From an uncultured Eubacteriales bacterium (GTDB lineage: Bacteria; Bacillota; Clostridia; Oscillospirales; Butyricicoccaceae): DNA of 20,507 nt. The DNA lies in the NCBI GenBank assembly GCA_949740695.1, contig CATJIY010000124.1, positions 1 to 20,507 on the forward strand. The letters run 5' to 3'. Positions 15,187 to 20,507 of this stretch are shown piece by piece (the stretch's first letter is position 1; the number at the start of each line of letters is the position of its first letter). Below the pieces are notes generated by a model, which did not search any database, had not been told where the DNA came from, and saw only the letters and a program-made list of their open reading frames with translations. The translations under genes were made by a program, and so were the position numbers.

Positions 15187-16050
15187 TCATTCTCGAAACA
15201 GCCGGTTCATAAAGTCTTGCGTGGACATTCTTCCATCCCGGTTAAACCGGCCCAGCGAATACAATCCGCCCTGCCCCGAGGTAATGACCGATCGCATTTC
15301 GTTACAAGAAAAAGTGATGTGAATCCCCAGCTTTTCCATCACGCTGTCCGCCCCCGGCGTGATCTGCCCAAAAGGGTAGGCATAGGCCAGCGGCGCCATA
15401 CCGCAATGCTCCTCAATAGCGTTTTGCATGGCCATAGTATCCGAAGTCAAAGCCGCCTGCCAGTCGGCCAACGATTCTCCCGCTCTTTTGGCGCTGCCCT
15501 TGCGGCTGGAGAGGTGGTGAAAATAATAGGAGTGATTTGCCAGCTCGAGCCTGGGAGATTGGACCGCGTTGGCAGCGTCCTCCCAGGACATGCAGGCGTG
15601 GCGGGAGCCGTCGTCTCCGCAGGCGGTGTAGACATCGGTATATTCTCCTACAATGCCGATAACTGCTTTCATGTTGTATTTTTCTAACAATGGCGGCAAC
15701 AAGGTCAGATTGTTACGGTAGCCGTCGTCCAGGGTAATCAGCACCGGTTTAGCAGGAAGGGTTCCCTTTCCCTGGGAAAAGGCCGACAGCTGGGCCAAAG
15801 TAACGCTTTCATACCCCTGCCCTTCCAGCCAGGCCAGGTCGCTTTCCACGCGGGATATCGGGCAGATATATTCAGCGGCCTGAGCGTCGTTTTTTACCAG
15901 ACTGTGGTACATAATCACCGGTAACTCCACTTGGCTTCCCGGGGGCGCAAACACATCCACCGCCCGCCCCCACAAAAAGGGCAGCAACAGGCACCCCGCC
16001 AGCGCCAGCAGAGACAATGCCAGCAGCAGCTTTTTTTGTTTTTTACCCAT
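15187..16050 (-). CDS. polysaccharide deacetylase (NodB-type)
   Basis: A 287-residue carbohydrate esterase-4 protein, probably extracytoplasmic, removing acetyl groups from peptidoglycan or another glycan. The metal triad is visible: TLDDGY (Asp108, Asp109), and His173 with His178 or His179 in NHSYYFHH, then AYPFG (224-228). The His spacing carries one more residue than the textbook HxxxH, as I recall for related clostridial proteins. The N-terminus (8-27) is a hydrophobic segment after KKQKK; LAGC (17-20) could be a lipobox, but hydrophobic residues continue after the Cys, so a membrane anchor is equally likely. GAGGTG precedes the ATG at 16050. No clear terminator lies between its stop and the next promoter. 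Confidence 0.92.
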   Translation of the reverse strand: MGKKQKKLLLALSLLALAGCLLLPFLWGRAVDVFAPPGSQVELPVIMYHSLVKNDAQAAEYICPISRVESDLAWLEGQGYESVTLAQLSAFSQGKGTLPAKPVLITLDDGYRNNLTLLPPLLEKYNMKAVIGIVGEYTDVYTACGDDGSRHACMSWEDAANAVQSPRLELANHSYYFHHLSSRKGSAKRAGESLADWQAALTSDTMAMQNAIEEHCGMAPLAYAYPFGQITPGADSVMEKLGIHITFSCNEMRSVITSGQGGLYSLGRFNRDGRMSTQDFMNRLFRE

Positions 16051-16087
16051 GACATTTCACCTCAAAGGAGCATATGCGGCAAAAGCT

Positions 16088-16101
16088 CCCGGCATGCCGG
16101 G
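16088..16101. repeat. perfect 14-bp palindrome between divergent genes
   Basis: CCCGGCATGCCGGG, 8 bp upstream of the -35 of the rightward promoter and in the leader of the leftward deacetylase gene. Possible operator serving both genes; no known box was matched. Confidence 0.5.
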
Positions 16102-16109
16102 CCAGGCGG

Positions 16110-16138
16110 TTGACTTTTTCCTAAAAAAGGATTAAAAT
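16110..16138 (+). promoter_or_regulatory. sigma-A promoter of the cytidylate-kinase-like gene and cysK
   Basis: -35 TTGACT (16110-16115), 17-bp spacer, -10 TAAAAT (16133-16138). The transcript would begin near 16145. Confidence 0.82.
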
Positions 16139-16147
16139 AAATCCATA

Positions 16148-16166
16148 CAGCGGCGGTCTGCCGCTG
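16148..16166 (+). promoter_or_regulatory. 5' leader hairpin beside the ribosome site
   Basis: Perfect 7-bp stem CAGCGGC/GCCGCTG with loop GGTCT, at the predicted 5' end of the transcript and directly before the AAAGGA ribosome site. It could stabilise the mRNA or limit translation. Confidence 0.5.
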
Positions 16167-16181
16167 GGAAAGGACGATTTT

Positions 16182-16805
16182 ATGAGCAAACGGATCATCA
16201 CCATCAGCCGGCAGTACGGCAGCGGCGGACGCCAAATCGGCCGGCAGCTGGCCCAGGAACTGGGGCTTCCTTTCTATGATAAAGAAATTATTGACCTGGC
16301 TGCAAAAGAAAGCGGTCTGGCCGCCGATTTTATCCGAGGACAGGAACAACAATTGACCCAAAGCTTTTTGTTTTCCATCGTTTCTGGTTTTCAATCGGGA
16401 GCCAATACTTACGCCCCCAATCTGCTCTCTCTGTCCGACCAGGTTTATCTGGCTGAGGCAAAGGCCATTCGTTCCCTCGCGGAAAAAGGCAGTTGTGTCA
16501 TCGTGGGCCGCTGCGCCGACCGCGTGCTGGAAAAGCGGTACGCGTTGCTAAGAGTGTTTGTCTGTGCGCCGATGGAGCTGCGGTGCAGCCGGGCGGTTGC
16601 CGAATACGGGCAAAAGCAGGAAGGGATTCAGCGCACTGTTCAAAACATTGACCGCCAGCGAGCCAGATATTGCCAGCATTATTGCGATTTAGCCTGGGAG
16701 GATGCGGACAACTACGACCTGTGCGTTAACAGCGGCCTTTTATCTCTCGATCAATGTGTCTCCTTGATTCGCACAGCCTATGATGGGCTGATTCGCGAAT
16801 CATAA
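16182..16805 (+). CDS. cytidylate kinase-like family protein
   Basis: A 207-residue P-loop protein of the cytidylate-kinase-like family. It opens with RIITISRQYGSGGRQIGRQL (4-23), where the phosphate-binding loop is GSGGRQIG and not a classic GxxxxGK. The downstream landmarks are FYDKEIID (31-38), VIVGRCAD (107-113) and an Arg-rich lid (RTVQNIDRQRARY, 151-163). This family is widespread in Clostridia and usually distinct from the housekeeping Cmk, so its true substrate is uncertain. AGGA lies 8 nt before the ATG. cysK follows 41 nt after its stop with no terminator between, so they are likely co-transcribed. Confidence 0.9.
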   Translation: MSKRIITISRQYGSGGRQIGRQLAQELGLPFYDKEIIDLAAKESGLAADFIRGQEQQLTQSFLFSIVSGFQSGANTYAPNLLSLSDQVYLAEAKAIRSLAEKGSCVIVGRCADRVLEKRYALLRVFVCAPMELRCSRAVAEYGQKQEGIQRTVQNIDRQRARYCQHYCDLAWEDADNYDLCVNSGLLSLDQCVSLIRTAYDGLIRES

Positions 16806-16846
16806 TTTTTCTACAAAATCATCTTTTGCCACCAAGAGGGAAGAAT

Positions 16847-17776
16847 ATGCCGAAAATTTATACGTCTGCTGACCAGCTTATTGGCCATACGCCGCTTCTG
16901 GAACTTTCCCATCTGCAAAAATCCCTGGCGCTGACCGCCCGGGTAGTCGCCAAATTGGAATCTCAAAATCCCGCCGGCAGCGCCAAAGACCGGGTGGCCA
17001 AAGCCATGATTGACGCCGCCGAGCAGGCGGGCAAGCTTGGCCCCCATGCAGTTATCATTGAGCCTACCTCGGGAAACACCGGCATTGGTCTGGCCAGCGT
17101 AGCCGCCGCCAGAGGCTACCGCGTCATGATCGTCATGCCGGATACTATGAGCGTCGAGCGCCGCCAACTGATGAAAGCCTATGGGGCTGAGCTGGTGTTG
17201 ACTCCGGGCGCCAAGGGCATGGCCGGCGCTATTGAAAAAGCCGAACAACTGGCCCGGGAAATCCCCGGCGGCTTTGTTGCCGGACAGTTTGTCAACCCTG
17301 CCAACCCAGAAGCCCACCGGCAAACCACCGGTCCGGAAATCTGGGAAGACACCGATGGCAAAGTGGATGTCTTTGTCGCCGCAGTGGGCACCGGCGGCGC
17401 CATTACCGGCGTGGGAGAATATCTGAAAAACAAAAATCCCGCAGTAAAAGTGGTGGCGGTGGAGCCCGCCGCCTCGCCAGTACTTAGCGGCGGAAAGGCC
17501 GCGCCTCACAAAATTCAAGGCGCTGGCGCAGGATTTGTGCCACAAATCTTGAACACAAAAATTTATGATCAAGTCATTCAGGTTACCGATGAGGACGCGT
17601 TTGCCTCTGCTCAGCAAATGGGCAGAACCGAGGGTATATTGGTAGGGATCTCCTCGGGCGCGGCGCTTTACGCTGCCCTTCAGCTGGCAAAACAGGAGGA
17701 TCATCACGGCAAGCTGATTGTCGCCTTAATGCCCGATTCAGGCGAACGGTATCTCTCCACTCCTTTATACGAATAA
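16847..17776 (+). CDS. cysK: cysteine synthase A (O-acetylserine sulfhydrylase)
   Basis: CysK, 309 residues, a cytosolic PLP enzyme that makes L-cysteine from O-acetylserine and sulfide. The PLP lysine is Lys47 in NPAGSAKDR; the substrate loop is PTSGNTG (73-79), the phosphate-binding glycine loop GTGGAITG (181-188), and the C-terminal PDSGERYLST (296-305) is typical. HKIQGAGAGF (221-230) also fits CysK. The start at 16847 has GAGGG 6 nt upstream; an in-frame TTG at 16826 has no site and was rejected. A strong terminator follows. Confidence 0.96.
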   Translation: MPKIYTSADQLIGHTPLLELSHLQKSLALTARVVAKLESQNPAGSAKDRVAKAMIDAAEQAGKLGPHAVIIEPTSGNTGIGLASVAAARGYRVMIVMPDTMSVERRQLMKAYGAELVLTPGAKGMAGAIEKAEQLAREIPGGFVAGQFVNPANPEAHRQTTGPEIWEDTDGKVDVFVAAVGTGGAITGVGEYLKNKNPAVKVVAVEPAASPVLSGGKAAPHKIQGAGAGFVPQILNTKIYDQVIQVTDEDAFASAQQMGRTEGILVGISSGAALYAALQLAKQEDHHGKLIVALMPDSGERYLSTPLYE

Positions 17777-17847
17777 CAGGCAATTTCTCTTGGAACGATG
17801 GAACCGATTTTCGTAAAAATGAGCGCAACACCCCTTTGATACGGAAA

Positions 17848-17896
17848 CCCCCGCCCAGATTGCGAGAGCATCTTGGGCGGGGGTTTTGCGTTTTTT
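17848..17896 (+). terminator. terminator of the cysK transcript
   Basis: GC-rich stem CCCCCGCCCAGAT (17848-17860) against ATCTTGGGCGGGGG (17870-17883), one bulged base, followed by TTTTGCGTTTTTT. On the minus strand only a short T-run follows, so it may also weakly end the convergent M55 genes. Confidence 0.88.
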
Positions 17897-17923
17897 AGCA
17901 ACCTATCGCAAGAATACAGATTC

Positions 17924-18727
17924 TTAAAACACCAAAGATACGCACCGGAGAACATCGGTCAGTTCTTTGGTTTCCATTCGAATCGTCCGGTCGTCCACTT
18001 GGGTGAAACCGGGATAAAAGGAGCAGCGCACCGCATCCCGATGCTCCTTATAAGAGATTTCCAACACATATTTTTCTGGCAGAGTGCATAGCGCCTTAGA
18101 TAAATCCTGCCTCATAGCGGTCTCGGCTGCTTCCCGGATTTTCTCACAAGCCAATACCGGATGGATACACCGAATCATCCCGCCAAAGCCGTCTTTCACC
18201 GCCACCGTTTTCAGGGAGGGGTGCAAGTCGTGGCTGTCGGAAATTAGCATTTTATCTCCGGTGAGCAAGACGGTGGGCACTCCTTCCAACGCGCAGGTCC
18301 AGCTATAAAGCAAAAACTCTGAGCAGACCATTCCATTCAACTTGACCGAGGTCGTCTTGGTCGTATAGGTGTGGGAAAGGGGATTGCCGCACCGTCCAGC
18401 CGCCGAGTGATAGCCCACGAACATGGCGGCGTCAAAGCTGCCGTCCACCCCATAGGCCATAGCGTAAGGGTGGCCGTTCCAACTGCGGATGACTTCTACG
18501 CAGGAGGGCAGCTGAGTCAAATCCAAATTGACTGCAGGACCATGCGCATCCTTCACCAAAATGTAGTCCGCCCCGGCGGCAATAGCGCCCTCGCAGGCGG
18601 CCTTAACCTCGGCGGTCATCTGACTGGTATAAACCTGAGCGTTTTTCAGGTCGTTCACCGGACGGGTCTGATGCCATGCGCTGGTAAGAGTGGTTCCTTC
18701 AATATCGGCGCTGATAAAAACCTTCAT
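17924..18727 (-). CDS. M55 family metallopeptidase (D-aminopeptidase-like), downstream copy
   Basis: A 267-residue peptidase of family M55, whose characterised member DppA of Bacillus subtilis is a zinc D-aminopeptidase. Metal ligands expected from DppA are present: SADIEG (Asp8, Glu10), DAHG (His62), GYHS (His107) and Glu137 in CSEFLLYS, with LSHTYT (118-123) where DppA has MSHS. Length is normal. AGGAGG lies 7 nt before the ATG. It is 12 nt downstream of a paralogue to which about two thirds of its residues are identical by eye. The two differ mainly at 15-35 and near the C-terminus. The likely job is hydrolysis of D-amino-acid peptides released from cell wall. Confidence 0.93.
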   Translation of the reverse strand: MKVFISADIEGTTLTSAWHQTRPVNDLKNAQVYTSQMTAEVKAACEGAIAAGADYILVKDAHGPAVNLDLTQLPSCVEVIRSWNGHPYAMAYGVDGSFDAAMFVGYHSAAGRCGNPLSHTYTTKTTSVKLNGMVCSEFLLYSWTCALEGVPTVLLTGDKMLISDSHDLHPSLKTVAVKDGFGGMIRCIHPVLACEKIREAAETAMRQDLSKALCTLPEKYVLEISYKEHRDAVRCSFYPGFTQVDDRTIRMETKELTDVLRCVSLVF

Positions 18728-18739
18728 GCCGCCGCCTCC

Positions 18740-19537
18740 TTACAGACAGAACTGAGCCGCCCGCAATACATCCCAAAAATCTGGGGTTTCCATGCGGATG
18801 GTCCGGTCGTCCACCTGAGAAAATCCGGGGAAGAAGGAGCGTCGCACTGCGTCCTTGTGGTCCTTATAGGAAATCTCCAGTTTGAACTGCCCCGGCAGGT
18901 GAATCCCCGCTTGGGTCAAATCCTGCTTCAACGCGGCCTCAGCCTGATCCCGAATCTTTTCACAGGCCAACTGGGGATTGAGGCAACGAGTGGCCCCGCC
19001 AAAGCCATCTTTCACGGCCACTGTCCGCAGGGCGGGATGAAGGCCGGCGCTATCCTGGGTGAGCATCTTGTCCCCAGTCAGCAAAACGGTAGGCACCCCT
19101 TTCATAGCGCAGGCCCAGCTATAAAGCAAAAACTCTGAACAGATCATTCCATTCAGCCGGACCGAGGTGGTCTTGGTGGTATACGTGTGGGAAAGAGGAT
19201 TGCCTTGCCGGCCGGCCGCCGAATGATATCCCACAAACATTGCGGCGTCAAAAGATTCGTCCACTCCGTCGGCCATGCCCATAGGACTGCCGCTCCAGCC
19301 CCGAATCACCTCGACGCACTTGGGGAGCTGATAAAGATCCAGATTGATGGCCTCGTCATGGGCGTCGTTGATTAAAATGTAATCCGCACCAGCCGCGACA
19401 GCCCCCTCACAGGCGGCCTTGACCTCGGCGGTCATCTGTCGGGCGGCGGCGGGATACAAATCCCTGCCCCGCTCGGTTTCTTCCCACAAAGTGGTAAAAG
19501 TGGTTCCTTCAATATCGGCGCTGATAAACACACGCAT
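18740..19537 (-). CDS. M55 family metallopeptidase (D-aminopeptidase-like), upstream copy
   Basis: A 265-residue paralogue of the next gene, first of the tandem pair. The same metal motifs are present: SADIEG (Asp8, Glu10), NDAHD (His60), GYHS (His105) and Glu135 in CSEFLLYS. It reads DAHD where the neighbour has DAHG, and it lacks two residues around position 32. AGGAGG lies 9 nt before the ATG. Both copies keep all predicted ligands, so neither looks like a decaying duplicate; different peptide preference is possible. No transporter or dipeptide operon (as in B. subtilis dpp) is adjacent. Confidence 0.93.
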   Translation of the reverse strand: MRVFISADIEGTTFTTLWEETERGRDLYPAAARQMTAEVKAACEGAVAAGADYILINDAHDEAINLDLYQLPKCVEVIRGWSGSPMGMADGVDESFDAAMFVGYHSAAGRQGNPLSHTYTTKTTSVRLNGMICSEFLLYSWACAMKGVPTVLLTGDKMLTQDSAGLHPALRTVAVKDGFGGATRCLNPQLACEKIRDQAEAALKQDLTQAGIHLPGQFKLEISYKDHKDAVRRSFFPGFSQVDDRTIRMETPDFWDVLRAAQFCL

Positions 19538-19552
19538 TTTGGTCGTCCTCCT

Positions 19553-19576
19553 GACTAAAAAAGCTTTTTCTTAGTC
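19553..19576 (-). repeat. 24-nt near-palindrome abutting the ribosome site of the M55 pair
   Basis: Outer arms GACTAA/TTAGTC with A-run/T-run inside and a bulged G on the minus strand. As RNA it forms a roughly 10-bp hairpin ending directly at the AGGAGG. The candidate promoter -10 overlaps it, so it could equally be a DNA operator. Confidence 0.5.
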
Positions 19577-19601
19577 TACCATGCCCGGCAATTGAAATCA
19601 A
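19573..19601 (-). promoter_or_regulatory. candidate promoter of the M55 pair
   Basis: -35 TTGATT (19596-19601), 17-bp spacer, -10 TAGACT (19573-19578) on the minus strand; each hexamer matches consensus at 4 of 6 bases. Confidence 0.4.
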
Positions 19602-19678
19602 GCCCCCACCGGTCAAGACCTAAAATTACAGAAAAAAAACGGCAGATATTTTCGAATTTTTATCATTTTTAAACGCCC

Positions 19679-19707
19679 TTGCGTTTTAACCAAAAATCTG
19701 GTATATC
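19679..19707 (+). promoter_or_regulatory. promoter of sfsA
   Basis: -35 TTGCGT (19679-19684), 17-bp spacer, -10 TATATC (19702-19707) with TG one base upstream. A small palindrome AAACGC-CCTT-GCGTTT (19671-19686) covers the -35, and a direct repeat ACTTAA spaced 11 nt apart lies at about 19717-19733 after the start. Confidence 0.55.
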
Positions 19708-19769
19708 TTTATCAGAACTTAATCAAAACTTAAGCCCAAACTGCCAGGCGGCGGTCAAGGAGGATTTTC

Positions 19770-20447
19770 ATGCGTTATCCCAATGTAATTCCGGCGGTCT
19801 TTGTAGACCGGCCCAATCGATTTATTGCCCGCTGCCGGCTGGAGGACCAACTTCTGACCGTCCATGTAAAAAACACCGGCCGGTGCCGGGAACTGCTGCT
19901 GCCCGGCGCTTCGGTGTGGCTGACCCGCAGCAATAATTTTCATCGAAAAACCGCCTATGATCTGATTGCCGTACAAAAGGGAGACCGGCTTATCAACATG
20001 GACGCCGCCGCTCCCAACGCCGCTTTTGGAGAATACGCCAAAACGGGAAATTTTCTGCCCGGAGCAACAGTGCGGGCAGAAGTACCTTATGGCGGCTCTC
20101 GGTTTGACTTTTTGCTGGAGCAAGCAGGTAAATGCCATTTTGTAGAGGTAAAAGGGGTGACCTTGGAGCATGGCGGCATCGTCCGCTTTCCCGACGCGCC
20201 TACCGAAAGAGGCGTTAAGCATATCAAGGAACTAACAGCGGCGGCAGCGGCCGGCTATGGCGCCCATGCGGTTTTCATCGTACAGATGGCCGATGTACGC
20301 TGGTTAGAACCCAACGACGATACCCATCCCGCCTTTGGCCAGGCCTTGCGAGAAGCGGCCCATGCTGGCGTGGACATTCGCGCCTTCTGGTGCAAAGTCA
20401 CGCCCGACAGTATGGCGCTGGCCGGAGAAGTCTCCGTCCGGCTGTAA
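19770..20447 (+). CDS. sfsA: SfsA family DNA/RNA nuclease
   Basis: SfsA, 225 residues, once called sugar fermentation stimulation protein and now annotated as a nuclease with an OB-like N-terminal part and a restriction-endonuclease-like domain. Typical motifs are HVKNTGRCRELL (32-43), SRFDFLL (about 110-116), CHFVEVKGVTLE (about 122-133, with the catalytic ExK) and FPDAPTERGVKH. AGGAGG lies 7-8 nt before the ATG. It stands alone behind its own promoter. The 60 bp after its stop (20448-20507) show no terminator or supported gene. Confidence 0.95.
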   Translation: MRYPNVIPAVFVDRPNRFIARCRLEDQLLTVHVKNTGRCRELLLPGASVWLTRSNNFHRKTAYDLIAVQKGDRLINMDAAAPNAAFGEYAKTGNFLPGATVRAEVPYGGSRFDFLLEQAGKCHFVEVKGVTLEHGGIVRFPDAPTERGVKHIKELTAAAAAGYGAHAVFIVQMADVRWLEPNDDTHPAFGQALREAAHAGVDIRAFWCKVTPDSMALAGEVSVRL

Positions 20448-20507
20448 ATCCGCAAACCGGCCGTTGCGTCCAAGGCGTCCCCCAGAACAAATCGCGCCAG
20501 ACCCATG

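Noticed and set aside
16811..17707. 298-codon open frame antisense to cysK
   Set aside because: Shadow of a certain cysteine synthase gene; no ribosome site and no family features.
20448..20507. End of a convergent gene at the right edge
   Set aside because: All minus-strand frames stay open into sfsA with no stop in the gap, so a real gene end is not supported.
1..20507. CRISPR arrays, tRNAs, insertion sequences, prophage or att sites
   Set aside because: No regularly spaced repeats, cloverleaf-like segments, transposase or integrase motifs were seen on either strand.

Overview
The window looks like a chromosomal segment of an anaerobic, moderately GC-rich Firmicute of the class Clostridia, most likely in or near the Oscillospiraceae/Ruminococcaceae. 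The evidence is strong AGGAGG-type ribosome sites, clear sigma-A promoters, a SpoIIIE/FtsK translocase, a manganese (yybP-ykoY) riboswitch and an EtfBA/acyl-CoA dehydrogenase/lactate-dehydrogenase-type operon of the kind found in fermenters. Nothing looks phage- or transposon-borne. I see no CRISPR array, tRNA, rRNA or insertion sequence.

Layout. (1) 1-2030, minus strand: a creatininase-family amidohydrolase, an alpha/beta hydrolase and the start of a membrane-anchored protein resembling the N-terminus of MurF-like ligases, probably one operon behind a long structured leader. (2) 2125-6830, minus strand: a four-gene operon, GlcD-type FAD oxidase, acyl-CoA dehydrogenase, EtfB and EtfA, with a clear promoter, a perfect hairpin at the predicted transcript 5' end and a terminator. 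(3) 7024-13022, plus strand: a DUF2156 protein, a PAP2 phosphatase, UppP, FtsK/SpoIIIE and an unrecognised 188-residue protein, ending in a bidirectional terminator. (4) 13146-16050, minus strand: a Na/Pi-cotransporter/PhoU protein with its own promoter and manganese riboswitch, and a polysaccharide deacetylase. (5) 16110-17896, plus strand: a cytidylate-kinase-like protein and cysteine synthase, with a terminator. (6) 17924-19601, minus strand: a tandem pair of M55 D-aminopeptidase-like genes. (7) 19679-20447, plus strand: sfsA.

How the genes may work together. Region 2 is consistent with flavin-based electron transfer between a 2-hydroxyacid such as lactate, an electron-transferring flavoprotein and an acyl-CoA. 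Region 3 holds cell-envelope and division functions, including two unrelated families that can both dephosphorylate undecaprenyl pyrophosphate. The most striking point is in region 4: a complete yybP-ykoY aptamer, with promoter and terminator, sits directly in front of a Na/Pi-cotransporter-PhoU gene and not one of the manganese exporters normally found there. This suggests an undescribed link between manganese and phosphate.

All calls come from reading the sequence and from family knowledge. No database search or folding program was run.
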